In this document: positions 26,256 through 34,736 of the stretch, piece after piece
Position numbering within the stretch: the stretch's first letter is position 1
How the letters are laid out: each line of letters begins with the position of its first letter
Assembly (NCBI RefSeq): GCF_008087625.1
Contig: NZ_CP042997.1
Coordinates: 8,060,001 to 8,124,000 of the forward strand
Length of the DNA: 64,000 nucleotides
Direction of reading: 5' to 3'
Source: Aquisphaera giovannonii
GTDB taxonomy: Bacteria > Planctomycetota > Planctomycetia > Isosphaerales > Isosphaeraceae
Notes under the pieces: generated by a model
Database searches by the model: none
What the model saw: the letters and a program-made list of their open reading frames with translations, nothing else
Told to the model about the DNA's origin: nothing
Program-made: the position numbers and the translations under genes

Positions 26256-26863
26256 GCCGGGACGCGGGCACGCCGCCGGGTGGGGCCCCCGAGCTGGTGC
26301 TCGCCAGCACGTCCCCGTATCGCCGCGCCCTGCTGGCGAGGCTGGGGGTGCCTTTCCGCTGCGTGCCGCCCCCGTTCGACGAGGCGGCGTACCCTCGCGA
26401 GGGCCTCACCCCCGCGGCCCTGGCGGGGCGACTGGCGGAGGGCAAGGCCCGGAGCGTGGCGGCCCTCGAGCCGGCCGCGACGGTCATCGGCTCGGACCAG
26501 CTCGCGACGATCGACGGCGAGGTCCTGGGCAAGCCCCTCACGCGCGAGCGCGCGGCGGAGCAGCTCGAGAGGCTCTCGGGGCGCACCCACGAGCTGATCA
26601 CCGCCCTCGTCGTCGTCTCGCCCCTCGGCGAGCGACGGCACGTGGACCGCACGCGGCTGACTATGCGCGGGCTGGACCGCGCGGCGATCGAGCGGTACGT
26701 CGCGCGGGACATGCCCCTGGATTGCGCCGGGAGCTACAAGCTGGAGCAGCGCGGCATTGCGCTGTTCGAGTCGATCGAGAGCGAGGACCATGCGGCGATC
26801 GTCGGGCTGCCCCTGATCCGGCTCGTCACGATCCTCCGGGACCTCGGCCACGAGATCCCGTGA
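26252..26863 (+). CDS. Maf-like nucleoside triphosphate pyrophosphatase (YceF type)
   Basis: 203 residues from a GTG that overlaps the hemQ stop. The Maf signature LASTSPYRRALLARLGVPF is visible; the SPYRR form is that of YceF, which favours 7-methyl-GTP, rather than the SPRR form of YhdE. Further family motifs: TVIGSDQLATIDGEVLGKP, LSGRTHELITALVVV, and YVARDMPLDCAGSYKLEQ. It hydrolyses modified NTPs to NMP and pyrophosphate, keeping them out of RNA or DNA. Coupling to hemQ suggests shared expression, not a shared pathway. Confidence 0.88.
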   Translation: MSRDAGTPPGGAPELVLASTSPYRRALLARLGVPFRCVPPPFDEAAYPREGLTPAALAGRLAEGKARSVAALEPAATVIGSDQLATIDGEVLGKPLTRERAAEQLERLSGRTHELITALVVVSPLGERRHVDRTRLTMRGLDRAAIERYVARDMPLDCAGSYKLEQRGIALFESIESEDHAAIVGLPLIRLVTILRDLGHEIP

Positions 26864-26899
26864 GCGGCGACGCGGCCCGCGCCCGCCTCGGGGCGCCGC

Positions 26900-27304
26900 T
26901 CACGCCTCGTCGTCCGGGTAGTCGCGGGGCTTGACGCCGAGCACGCGGTCGATGGAGCGGACGAGCTTCTCCATGGCGAACGGCTTGCGGATGTAGTCGC
27001 GGACCCCCAGCATCTCCGCATAGGCCCGGTGGCGGCTCCCCTCGTTGCCGGTGATCATGATGGTCGGGATCAGCCCGCCCGGCCGGCTCTTGAGCTTCTC
27101 GAGGACGAGGAAGCCGCTCTTCTTGGGCATCATCATGTCCAGGATGAGCAGGTCCGGATTCTCGCGCTCGGCCACCATCAGCCCGGAGTTGCCGTCCCGG
27201 GCGACGAGGATGCGATAGCCCTTGTTCTCCAGGACGGTACGCATGGATTCGATGATCTCGTGATCATCATCCACGAGGAGGATGGTTCGCTGTTGAGGAG
27301 GCAT
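26900..27304 (-). CDS. Single-domain response regulator (CheY-like receiver)
   Basis: 134 residues, one receiver domain and nothing else. The acidic pocket VDDDHE (11-15), the phospho-acceptor Asp56 in LLILDMMMP, Thr85 (IMITGN) and Lys107 (YIRKPF) are all present, so it should be phosphorylatable. No DNA-binding or enzymatic output domain follows; the tail GVKPRDYPDDEA is short. It must act by binding another protein. No histidine kinase is adjacent; the nearest is at 44420-46351. It is transcribed away from the lipoprotein gene. Confidence 0.92.
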   Translation of the reverse strand: MPPQQRTILLVDDDHEIIESMRTVLENKGYRILVARDGNSGLMVAERENPDLLILDMMMPKKSGFLVLEKLKSRPGGLIPTIMITGNEGSRHRAYAEMLGVRDYIRKPFAMEKLVRSIDRVLGVKPRDYPDDEA

Positions 27305-27618
27305 GTTGTGATATCCACGAGGCTAGGGGCCCAGGGAAGGTGCGGGCCGTGGCAGATGGGTCGATCATATCCCGGCCGACGGCCGGGAACAAGGGGGGGC
27401 GGAGCCACGGCAATCCATATATCCGAAAGCGTGGATTTTGAGAAAAGGGCCGGCCTCCGGGGCGTGATGAAACGCGGCAGGGCCCTTCCACGGGGGCGCA
27501 GCCGGGGGCATAATCGATGTGGTGTGTTCGGGATGAGGCGGGGCCGGGCCGCTTGAGGGCCCTGCCGTCGCGGTGCGAGGGCGAGGTCTGCCGGGCGATT
27601 CAGAAAGGATGGCGGGCG
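27305..27618. other. 314-bp divergent intergenic region
   Basis: It lies between the receiver gene (minus) and the Gly-rich lipoprotein gene (plus) and must hold both promoters. For the plus strand, TTCCAC (27486-27491), a 17-base spacer and CATAAT (27509-27514) are the best pair. A local AT-rich stretch (27410-27450) with AATCCA ... TGGATT inverted over 14 bases may be a control site for the receiver gene. No gene supported. Confidence 0.45.
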
Positions 27619-28824
27619 ATGAGACCCTGGATCAACTGGTTGGCCGGGGCCGGGCTGGCCGCGGCGTGCATGGCGAGCGGCGGCTGCGGGGGGGGCGACG
27701 TGCCGGACCCGGGCTCCGATGCCGCGGCGGCCAACGATGCCGCCCCCGCCGGCGAGGGGGCGCCGCAGCCGGAATCGACGCCCCCCGCCGCCGCGGCCCC
27801 CGTCGCGCCGGTGGCCTCGGGCCCGGCCGCCCCGGCCGCCGGCGATGACGGCAAGGCGGGCGACGAGCCGACGGCGGCCTCGGACGCGGCCCCGGCGGCG
27901 ACCGGCGCGGCTTCCGCCAAGGCTGAAGGCGGTTCCACCACGGCCGAGATGCTCGCCCTCGCCACCGCGAGCCAGCCGGCGCCCCCGTCGTCCGGAGCCG
28001 GCGATGCACAGGGCCAGGGCGGCGGGGCGCCCTCCGCATATCCCGGCGCCGGGGGGAGCGGCGGCCCCATGTCGTCGTCCTACCCGAACTCCGGCAGCCG
28101 GGGGCCGGCGGGCTACCCCGGGGCCGGCGGCGGCGCACCGTCCGGGTACCCCGGAGCGGCCGGCGGCAGCGGCCCGATGGCCTCGGCCTACCCCGGCATG
28201 GGCGGGAACCGGAGCAACGGCCCCGCGGGCTATCCCGGCGCCGGGGGGAGCGGCGGCCCCATGTCGTCGTCCTACCCGAACTCCGGCAGCCGGGGACCGT
28301 CCGGCTACCCCGGGGCCGGCGGCAGCGGGGCCCCGACGGGCTATCCGGGCGGCCCCGGCGGGATGATGGGCGGCAGCAACCCCGGCGGCAACCAGGACAA
28401 TGGCCCGGCCACGACCGAGACCCCGGAAGGCGCCGTCCGGGCCTTCCTCAAGGCGGTCGCCGGCAAGGACAGGGACGGCCTCATGGAAGCGACCGCCCTC
28501 CGGGCCGCCCAGACCAACAACCCCGTCGAATCCGTCAGCCCCAAGAACGCGGAGTTCTTCGGCAAGATCCTGGATGGAAGCATCTCCGACACCGAGCTCG
28601 ATGACCTGAACAAGAAGTTCGACGGCTATAAAATCGCCGGCGTCAATGCGGTGAAGAGCACGGGCAAGCTCGGCATCTACATCCAGAAGACGACCGATGA
28701 TGGAGACACGCACCGACGCACCATCACGGTCCGCAAGGAGAAGAAGGGTTGGGGGGTCATGGACATCGGCGGCGAGATCCTCTTCAAGGGCATGGGCGGC
28801 CAACGCCGGACCTCGAAGCGCTAA
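27619..28824 (+). CDS. Probable lipoprotein with Gly/Pro/Tyr repeats and small C-terminal domain
   Basis: 401 residues from the ATG at 27619. The N-terminus MRPWINWLAGAGLAAACMAS with SGGC looks like an export signal with a weak lipobox. Residues about 30-270 are low-complexity: first Ala/Pro, then imperfect GYPGAGG and SSYPNSGSRGP repeats, some encoded by duplicated DNA (28039-28295). The last ~125 residues form a compact domain (EGAVRAFLKAVAGKDRDGLMEAT; KIAGVNAVKSTGKLGIYI; RKEKKGWGVMDIGGEILF) similar in outline to small secreted NTF2/DUF4878-like folds. Envelope location is inferred; the function is unknown. Confidence 0.75.
   Translation: MRPWINWLAGAGLAAACMASGGCGGGDVPDPGSDAAAANDAAPAGEGAPQPESTPPAAAAPVAPVASGPAAPAAGDDGKAGDEPTAASDAAPAATGAASAKAEGGSTTAEMLALATASQPAPPSSGAGDAQGQGGGAPSAYPGAGGSGGPMSSSYPNSGSRGPAGYPGAGGGAPSGYPGAAGGSGPMASAYPGMGGNRSNGPAGYPGAGGSGGPMSSSYPNSGSRGPSGYPGAGGSGAPTGYPGGPGGMMGGSNPGGNQDNGPATTETPEGAVRAFLKAVAGKDRDGLMEATALRAAQTNNPVESVSPKNAEFFGKILDGSISDTELDDLNKKFDGYKIAGVNAVKSTGKLGIYIQKTTDDGDTHRRTITVRKEKKGWGVMDIGGEILFKGMGGQRRTSKR
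28039..28295 (+). repeat. 65-bp direct duplication inside the lipoprotein gene
   Basis: 28039-28103 and 28231-28295 are identical over 65 bases, and similarity continues to about 93 bases with a few changes. The period is 192 bases (64 codons), so the frame is kept. It encodes the YPGAGGSGGPMSSSYPNSGS segment twice and shows recent internal expansion of the repeat domain. Confidence 0.85.
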
Positions 28825-29172
28825 CCACTCCGCGGGCGGCCCTCGTTCCGGCCGCCTTGCTCGGGCTGAGCGAACGCCCCGCCGATCCCTTCGGGCCGGC
28901 GGGGCGTTCGTGTCCCCGCCGGCGGGAATTGAAGGAATGACGCTTGTAACTCTTCCAAGCCGACGGGGCCGACCCGCCGCGAATTTTCGAATTTCCCTCA
29001 AGTTTTCCCCTTGAGATGCCGGGATTTCGCCCCCGGCCGGCCTCCCGGACGGTTTGGTACGGCGAATGCGTTACAACCGGTCGTTCCGCACCCAGGGATG
29101 CGAATCACCTCCGGTCCCGATCCCATCTCCGTTACCTCCCACACAGGAACCAAGGAAGGAGCCTGTCTGGTC
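28825..29172. other. 348-bp intergenic region with terminator
   Basis: It contains the strong hairpin at 28871-28910, then a more AT-rich part (28940-29010) with GAATTTTCGAATTT and a 6-bp hairpin CTCAAG ... CTTGAG. These may belong to the promoter or leader of the small membrane protein gene, although no clear -35/-10 pair was found. No gene supported. Confidence 0.45.
28871..28910 (+). terminator. Strong hairpin terminator after the lipoprotein gene
   Basis: A perfect 14-bp stem, CGAACGCCCCGCCG (28871-28884) with CGGCGGGGCGTTCG (28897-28910), and a 12-base loop, 46 bases after the stop codon. It has no T-run, but the stability is high. Confidence 0.7.
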
Positions 29173-29487
29173 ATGCTCGTCACCAAGCTCGATCTCTGCG
29201 CCTTGCTCGAAAGCCTCGTCATCTTCTTCCAGGTTTGCGGCGTCATGGCCCTCTGCGTGAACCGGCTGATGCCCCGATCCGCGTGGTGCTACCGGGGCAA
29301 GATCGGCTTCATCGTGGCCCTCTTCGGCCTCGGGATAGCCGGCGCCCTCTGCGGCCGCCATGATTCCGAGTTCGCCCTCTTCGCCGGCGGGACCATGACC
29401 GTCCTCCTCATCGGGATGACCATCGGCAACGGCACGATCGATGCCGCCGATCCGGGCGTCACCTACGCGGCGCCCGAGGCCGCCTGA
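29173..29487 (+). CDS. Small three-helix membrane protein (104 aa)
   Basis: 104 residues from the ATG at 29173, 11 bases after AAGGAAGGAG; the frame is open further upstream (to 29011), but that part is proline-rich and unlike protein. Three hydrophobic helices are visible: about 8-30 (LLESLVIFFQVCGVMALCV), 46-66 (GKIGFIVALFGLGIAGALCG) and 73-93 (FALFAGGTMTVLLIGMTIGN). The end NGTIDAADPGVTYAAPEAA is acidic. No family recognised. A textbook terminator follows 56 bases after the stop codon. Confidence 0.75.
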   Translation: MLVTKLDLCALLESLVIFFQVCGVMALCVNRLMPRSAWCYRGKIGFIVALFGLGIAGALCGRHDSEFALFAGGTMTVLLIGMTIGNGTIDAADPGVTYAAPEAA

Positions 29488-29873
29488 TCCCGTCGAAATT
29501 TCGCACTCCGCAAGTCCGCGATCGCATAAGGCTTGGATCTCATCGGGGCGGCGACGCCCCGTTTTTTTTTGCCCGCCATTTGACCGCCCCGAAACCGCGC
29601 GCCATATTTCCGCGACGATACGGAGATCGCAGAACGGCGCGTCCCGCCCCACACCCTCGCATCCGCCCCCGAGTCGCCACCGTCGCGGTCTCCGCTGCCT
29701 TGCTCTCGTCGCGAGCGGCCACATGGTGCGACCGCACCGTGCAACTCCCTTGCGGCGGACCGGCGATGCCAGCCCGTGCCGTCACGACGGATCATCCTCC
29801 GACCCGAATGGCGTGTCCCGCGCGCCGTTCGCCTCGAGTATGAGTCGGATTCATGCGGGAGAAGGACATTCCC
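29488..29873. other. 386-bp intergenic region
   Basis: It holds the intrinsic terminator at 29544-29570 and then about 300 bases of leader for the BON-domain gene. Promoter-like pieces such as TATGAG (29837) lack a good -35. No gene supported. Confidence 0.4.
29544..29570 (+). terminator. Intrinsic (Rho-independent) terminator
   Basis: A 7-bp stem CGGGGCG / CGCCCCG (29544-29550 and 29555-29561) with a GCGA tetraloop, followed at once by nine T (29562-29570). It is the clearest intrinsic terminator in the window and ends transcription of the small membrane protein gene. Confidence 0.92.
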
Positions 29874-30635
29874 ATGATGGTTGGACTGAAACGGATTTCA
29901 ACCGTGGTCGGTCTATTCGCCGCGACGGCCTCGATGGCGTTCGGGCAGGACGCGACGACCAATCCGAACCAGGCGACGGCCGACTCGGTCGCCGGTGCCC
30001 TCCGGGCGAGCCGGGCCCTCTCGGGCTCGCGGATCGAGATCGACGCCCAGGACGGCATGGTGAGCCTCTCCGGCACCCTGGCCTCCCCGGCCCTGAAGGC
30101 CGAGGCCATCGGCCGCGCCCAGCGCGTGGCGGGCGTCCGCGGCGTCGTCGATCGCATCCGCGTCGCCGACCAGACGGTGCGGCCGGTCCAGTACCAGCCG
30201 CAGCTCGCCATGGGGCACCACCACGGCGGCGGCATGGTCATGAGCCCCGACACGGCCGGCACCACCTACCCCGGCCCCGCGATGGGCGGCCCGGGCATGG
30301 GCGCCCCGGCGGGCGGCTTCGTGAATGACGGCGGCCCGCTCCCCGAGGGCCCGGCCGGAGGCATCGGCGGCGGCACGGGCGCGGCCCCCAACGCCCCGAA
30401 CTACGCCTGGCCGAGCTATGCCCCGTACCCCAACTTCTCCGCCGTCGGCTATCCGACCGCCTACCCCTGGCAGGCCTGGCCGAACATCGGCCCCTTCTAC
30501 CCCTACCCGGAAGTCCCCCTCGACTGGCGTGCGGTGACCCTCCGCTGGGACGACGGGATCTGGTGGCTGGACTTCAAGAAGCACTACACCCGGCCGTTCT
30601 TCACCCCCTACCCGTTCGGCCTCTTCGCCTACTGA
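29874..30635 (+). CDS. Secreted BON-domain protein
   Basis: 253 residues from the first of two adjacent ATG codons (29874), placed 8 bases after GAGAAGG; an upstream in-frame ATG at 29853 would overlap that site. Signal peptide: MMVGLKRISTVVGLFAATAS with cleavage near FGQDA. A BON domain follows at about 35-100 (IEIDAQDGMVSLSGTLASPA; AQRVAGVRGVVDRIRV), a fold that binds membranes or ligands in OsmY-like proteins. The middle is His/Gly/Pro-rich (MGHHHGGGM). The end is Tyr/Pro/Trp-rich (YAPYPNF; WWLDFKKHYTRPFF). Envelope or periplasmic role inferred. Confidence 0.85.
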   Translation: MMVGLKRISTVVGLFAATASMAFGQDATTNPNQATADSVAGALRASRALSGSRIEIDAQDGMVSLSGTLASPALKAEAIGRAQRVAGVRGVVDRIRVADQTVRPVQYQPQLAMGHHHGGGMVMSPDTAGTTYPGPAMGGPGMGAPAGGFVNDGGPLPEGPAGGIGGGTGAAPNAPNYAWPSYAPYPNFSAVGYPTAYPWQAWPNIGPFYPYPEVPLDWRAVTLRWDDGIWWLDFKKHYTRPFFTPYPFGLFAY

Positions 30636-30720
30636 GCCGAGCCGATCGAATCACGGCGTAGGGTCTCCCGTCGCCACGACAATCCGACGTGCCGGCATCC
30701 CCCCTCGGATGCCCTCACAG

Positions 30721-30754
30721 CGACGGCCGCCCCGGCCCCCCCGGGCGGCCGTCG
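30721..30754 (+). terminator. Hairpin terminator after the BON-domain gene
   Basis: A 12-bp perfect stem, CGACGGCCGCCC (30721-30732) with GGGCGGCCGTCG (30743-30754), and a 10-base loop, followed by TCGTTTA. It is 85 bases after the stop. Confidence 0.65.
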
Positions 30755-30920
30755 TCGTTTATCACGGCAATCCATGAGCATCCCGGACGGTGCGGGCACC
30801 GCGTGGGCCGACCGAGACGCGGAGACGGCCGAGGACGCGCGATCCGACTTCCGCTAGAATGGCCCTCCGGCACCGGATCGCCGCCGCGTATCAAGCCACG
30901 CTTCCGAGGTCTCAACGTCG

Positions 30921-32315
30921 ATGAAGAGGCCCGAGTTCACCCCCGGTCACGAGTCGATCCTCCGGGCACAGGTCATCACCGAGGGCCAGCCGGGTGCGGT
31001 CCTGCACGACTTCGCCGCGGTCCTGGACGCGCTGGGGCCCGACGGCGTGGAGGCGGCCGGCAAACATCACCTCCTCCCCATCAAGCTCATCCCTCAGCTC
31101 GACGCGAAGCTGGCCCACCCTTTGAAACTTGCCCAGCAGCGGCCGCAGGTCCGCTCGCATCCGTACATCCAGGCCCTGAACCTGCTCCTGCGGGCCTCGG
31201 GACTGTCGAAGCTGGATGGGAAAGGCCAGAAGGCGCGGCTGGTCCTGGATGCCGAGGCGAAGATGCAATGGGATCAGCTCAATCCGACCGAGCGCTACTT
31301 CAACCTCCTCGAGGCCGCGTTCCGGATCGGACGCGGCGAGATGGTGGGCGAGGATCGGCGAGCTGACGAGGGCCTCCTCTTGCCGTGCCTGGCGGCCTGG
31401 GCCGAGTTCCCTCAGGCGGGCTGGTCCCCGCGAAAGCCGAAGCCGGAGCAGAGCTATCCGTTCCCGATCTACGGGCGCTGGTACCTTCTCGCCCTCATGG
31501 ACCTCTTCGGGCTCGTCGAGGTCACTCAACCGCGGGGCAAGGTCGAGAGGTGGTATCCGGGACGCGTGCGGCACACCCCCTTCGGCGATGCCGTGATGCC
31601 CCTGCTGTTCCCCGTGGCGTGGGCCGACCTCTTCCCGCTGTTCGATGCGACGGGGACCGGAGGCGACCGCGCGGTGGGTGACGACGAGCCGGGCCGCGGG
31701 CTCCATCAACCGCCGCCGCCCGGCGGATCCCAGATGTCCCTGGACGTCGACGGGACGTCGGAAGGAGGGGAGGACGAGGGCGAAACGCTCGAGGGCGGGG
31801 AAGTCGAGGCCGAGCATGGAGAGGAAGGGCCCCGCCTCGGCGAGTGGCAGCCGATCTTCGTCCCCTACTTCCCCGAATGGCGTCGGAATCTGACCCCGCC
31901 GGCGAGGGAAGTCCGCGACGGGACGCTCGTCTTCCGCGTCAGCCACCGCGCGATGTGGAGGCTCATCGCGATCCCGTCGGGGGCGAGGCTCGACTCCCTC
32001 GCGGCCGCGATCCTCGACTCGATCGGATTCGACCACGATCATCTCTACGAGTTCGTGTACACGGACGGCTTCGGCGCGTCGAGGCGCATCTACCACCACG
32101 CGATGGAGGAGGCTCCCTCCGCGGACAGCGTCGCCGTCGGCAGGCTGCCGCTCGATCCGGGCGATCGCATGATCTTCCACTATGATTTCGGCGACGACTG
32201 GGAGTTCGCGGTCGAGCTCGAACGCATCGACCCGCCCGGCAAGTCCGAGCGTGCCAGGGTGCTGCAGAAGCAAGGCAAGTCGCCGGCGCAGTATGGCGGC
32301 GACGACTGGTCCTGA
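30921..32315 (+). CDS. Plasmid pRiA4b ORF-3-like protein (TnpR-like, long form)
   Basis: 464 residues. The C-terminal ~130 residues carry the pRiA4b ORF-3 signature: LVFRVSHRAMWRLIAIPSGA, LAAAILDSIGFDHDHLYEF, DRMIFHYDFGDDWEFAVEL, and the end SPAQYGGDDWS. This domain was first seen beside IS1096-like elements and plasmid genes; its activity is unknown. The N-terminal ~260 residues form a separate helical domain (LDALGPDGVEAAGKHHLLPIK; WYLLALMDLFGLVE), and an acidic linker joins the two (EGGEDEGETLEGGEVEAEHG). A TAGAAT box at 30855-30860 could be its -10. Confidence 0.82.
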   Translation: MKRPEFTPGHESILRAQVITEGQPGAVLHDFAAVLDALGPDGVEAAGKHHLLPIKLIPQLDAKLAHPLKLAQQRPQVRSHPYIQALNLLLRASGLSKLDGKGQKARLVLDAEAKMQWDQLNPTERYFNLLEAAFRIGRGEMVGEDRRADEGLLLPCLAAWAEFPQAGWSPRKPKPEQSYPFPIYGRWYLLALMDLFGLVEVTQPRGKVERWYPGRVRHTPFGDAVMPLLFPVAWADLFPLFDATGTGGDRAVGDDEPGRGLHQPPPPGGSQMSLDVDGTSEGGEDEGETLEGGEVEAEHGEEGPRLGEWQPIFVPYFPEWRRNLTPPAREVRDGTLVFRVSHRAMWRLIAIPSGARLDSLAAAILDSIGFDHDHLYEFVYTDGFGASRRIYHHAMEEAPSADSVAVGRLPLDPGDRMIFHYDFGDDWEFAVELERIDPPGKSERARVLQKQGKSPAQYGGDDWS

Positions 32316-32346
32316 CCCCGCCGGGCGCCCGCGCGTCGCGGGGCCG

Positions 32347-32364
32347 CCCCCCTTTTTCGGGGGG
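32347..32364 (+). terminator. C6-T5-G6 hairpin after the pRiA4b-like gene
   Basis: CCCCCC (32347-32352), loop TTTTTC, GGGGGG (32359-32364), 32 bases after the stop codon. Short but GC-only; it has no T-run outside the loop. Confidence 0.4.
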
Positions 32365-32471
32365 CCAGCTTGCCGAGGGGCAGGCGAGACATCAAACTGA
32401 GGATCGAACTGGGTCGATCTGGCCGGCATCGGTCCGGACGGGGCCAGTCCGGCGCAATCAGGGAGGACGCG

Positions 32472-33848
32472 GTGAGCGGGACGCGCATCGCCAGCATTTC
32501 GGGGCTTCGTGGCGTCGTCGGGGACGGGATCGATCCCGTGGTGGCGGCGGAGTTCGCCGCGGCGTATGCGAGCGGATGCGAGCCGGGGCCGATCGTCGTC
32601 AGCCACGACGGCCGGGCCTCGGCGCCGGTCTTCTACCCGGCCGTGATCTCGGGCATCGCGGGCGCGGGGCGGGACGCCTGGCTCGCCGGGGCCGCGGCCA
32701 CGCCCACCGTCGGCATCCTCGTCCGCGAGCTCCACGCGGTGGGGGGCGTCCAGATCTCGGCCTCGCACAACCCCCCCCAGTACAACGGCATCAAGTTCTT
32801 CCAGCCGCGGGGGATGGTCCTCAGCCCCGGCCAGGGCCGGGAGGTCCTGGACCGCTGGCGGCGGAAGGATTTCGCGTGGGCATCGTGGGACGGGCTCGGC
32901 TCGGTCCGGACGATCGAGCGGCCCGATGATGCCCACCTGCGGCGGGTGCTCGAGATCGTGGACGTCCGGGCCATCCGGGCGAGGGGGTTCACCGTGGCGC
33001 TCGACGCCTGCCACGGGGCGGGCGGGCGGCTCGGCGCGAGGCTCCTGCGCGAGCTCGGGTGCAGGCCGATCGTGCTGGGCGGCGAGCCGGATGGTCTCTA
33101 CGACCACCTGCCGGAGCCGACCGAGAAGAACCTGCGGACCTTCTCGTCCGTGGTCGCTTCCGTCGGCGCGGCGGTCGGCTTCGCGCAGGACCCCGACGCG
33201 GACCGGCTGGCGATCGTCGACGAGGCCGGGCGGTACATCGGCGAGGAGCGGACGCTGGCCCTGGCGGCGGCCCGGAGGCTGGAGCAGGCGAAGGGGCCCG
33301 TGGTGCTCAACCTGTCCACGTCCATGATCACGGAGGAGCTGGCCCGGCGGGCGGGCTGCCGGGTGCTGCGGACCCCCGTGGGCGAGATCAACGTCGTCGA
33401 GGCGATGCTCGCGGAGGACGCGCTGCTCGGCGGCGAGGGGAACGGCGGGGTGATCGACCCGCGCGTCGGCTTCGTCCGGGACAGCCTCGCCGGCATGGCG
33501 ATGGTGCTCGACCTGCTGGCGACCTCGGACCGGCCGCTCTCGCAATGGGTGGACGCCCTGCCCCACTTCGCGATGGTCAAGGACCAGTATCCGCTCGCCG
33601 CCGGAGCCGGCGACCCGGACGCGATCGCGGAGCTCTGGGATCGGGTCTCGTCGAGCTTCCCGGACGGGCGGACGGACCGCCGCGACGGGCTCCGGCTGGA
33701 GTGGCCCGACCGCTGGGTGCACGTCCGCGCCAGCAACACGGAGCCGATCGTCCGCGTCATCGCGGAGGGGCCCGAGGAGGCCGTCGCGCGGGCGCTGGCC
33801 GACGAGGTCGGGCTGCTCGTCGCGGGCGGCCGAGGTCCCCGGCCATGA
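32472..33848 (+). CDS. glmM: Phosphohexomutase, probably phosphoglucosamine mutase
   Basis: 458 residues from a GTG preceded by GGGAGG. All four phosphohexomutase sites are present: the phosphoserine loop SASHNPPQYNGIK with Ser98, the Mg-binding loop DPDADRLAIVD, the sugar-binding loop GGEGNGG, and the phosphate-binding C-terminal motif RASNTEPIVRV. The first residues VSGTRIASISGLRGVVG match the GlmM/ManB opening GTxGxRG in altered form. The enzyme would convert glucosamine-6-P to glucosamine-1-P for UDP-GlcNAc; a mannose or glucose mutase cannot be ruled out. The stop overlaps the next ATG (ATGA). Confidence 0.85.
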   Translation: MSGTRIASISGLRGVVGDGIDPVVAAEFAAAYASGCEPGPIVVSHDGRASAPVFYPAVISGIAGAGRDAWLAGAAATPTVGILVRELHAVGGVQISASHNPPQYNGIKFFQPRGMVLSPGQGREVLDRWRRKDFAWASWDGLGSVRTIERPDDAHLRRVLEIVDVRAIRARGFTVALDACHGAGGRLGARLLRELGCRPIVLGGEPDGLYDHLPEPTEKNLRTFSSVVASVGAAVGFAQDPDADRLAIVDEAGRYIGEERTLALAAARRLEQAKGPVVLNLSTSMITEELARRAGCRVLRTPVGEINVVEAMLAEDALLGGEGNGGVIDPRVGFVRDSLAGMAMVLDLLATSDRPLSQWVDALPHFAMVKDQYPLAAGAGDPDAIAELWDRVSSSFPDGRTDRRDGLRLEWPDRWVHVRASNTEPIVRVIAEGPEEAVARALADEVGLLVAGGRGPRP

Positions 33849-34582
33849 CGAGGACCGGCTGGCCCACCTTCGACAGGCCTCCCTCGGCGGCGTTCATCGA
33901 TGTCGACGGCACCCTCCTGGCCGAGACGACCACGTTCCTGTTCGCGAGGATCCTCTACCGCCGCGGCCTGATCCGACGCTCGTTCCTCCTCAGGGCGCTG
34001 TACCACGGGCTCCAGCACCGGCTCGGGCGGCTCGACTACGGCCGGCTCATCGGCTACGGCCTCCAGAGCATCGCCCGGATCCCGGTCGTCGAGCTCGAGC
34101 GGATCGCGTACGAGAACTTCGTCGAGCACGTCAAGCCGCGCCTGTATCAGGGGGTCGTGGACCACTTCAACGCCCTCCGGAAGCTGGGCACGCCGCTGGT
34201 CCTGGTCTCCTCGTCTCCCGGCCTGGTGATCGAGCCCCTGAGCCTCTATCTGGGCTGCGCGACGACCCTCACGACGCCGGTGATCATCGAGCGGAACAGG
34301 CTCGTGGGGATCGGCACCGGCCCGCCCTGCTACGGCGAGGGCAAGCTGTACTGGGCGGAGCGGTGGGCCGGGGAGTGCGGCGTCGATGTGGGAGGTGCGG
34401 TCGCCTATGCGGACAACTGGAGCGACCGGGCCCTCCTGGAGCGAGTCGGCCGGCCGGTGGTGGTCCGCCCCAAGGGCCGGTTGCTGCGACTGGCCCGGTC
34501 CCGGGGCTGGGACATCGTCCGGCCGGGCCGTCCGGCCGGCGCGGCCCCTCCGCGACGCGGCCATCCCCGCATCAATCATTGA
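33845..34582 (+). CDS. HAD-IB family hydrolase (SerB-like phosphatase)
   Basis: 245 residues, translationally coupled to the phosphohexomutase by an ATGA overlap. The HAD nucleophile motif is FIDVDGTLL with Asp19 and Asp21; motif II is LVLVSSSPG; motif III/IV region is AYADNWSDRALLE. A helical cap lies between (about 30-110, FLLRALYHGLQHRLGRLDYGR). The sequence resembles HAD-IB phosphatases related to SerB and the PlsC-associated hydrolases. The substrate is unknown; the pairing with a sugar mutase suggests a sugar phosphate or a lipid-linked intermediate, as an inference. Confidence 0.85.
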   Translation: MTRTGWPTFDRPPSAAFIDVDGTLLAETTTFLFARILYRRGLIRRSFLLRALYHGLQHRLGRLDYGRLIGYGLQSIARIPVVELERIAYENFVEHVKPRLYQGVVDHFNALRKLGTPLVLVSSSPGLVIEPLSLYLGCATTLTTPVIIERNRLVGIGTGPPCYGEGKLYWAERWAGECGVDVGGAVAYADNWSDRALLERVGRPVVVRPKGRLLRLARSRGWDIVRPGRPAGAAPPRRGHPRINH

Positions 34583-34736
34583 CGCAACCACACCGCGGGG
34601 GACTCAACGGGGCAAAAATCGCCGGCTCGCCTTCAACCCGGATTGATTTTTGGCCATCATGGACCGCACAATCATGTGTTGGTTCTCGTCAGGATCAACA
34701 GGAGACGCGAGCACGAAGCCCGAGATGGTCCCAGTC

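Noticed and set aside
28039-28295. Possible CRISPR-like repeats
   Set aside because: Only two units, in frame inside a Gly-rich protein gene, with no spacer pattern and no cas genes.
30912-33722. A 936-codon open frame on the minus strand
   Set aside because: Antisense to the pRiA4b-like and phosphohexomutase genes, both well supported.
34650-34736. Upstream in-frame start for the sigma-like protein
   Set aside because: Starts at 34650 and 34725 are open, but no good ribosome site supports them and the sequence is not conserved-looking; the start remains uncertain.
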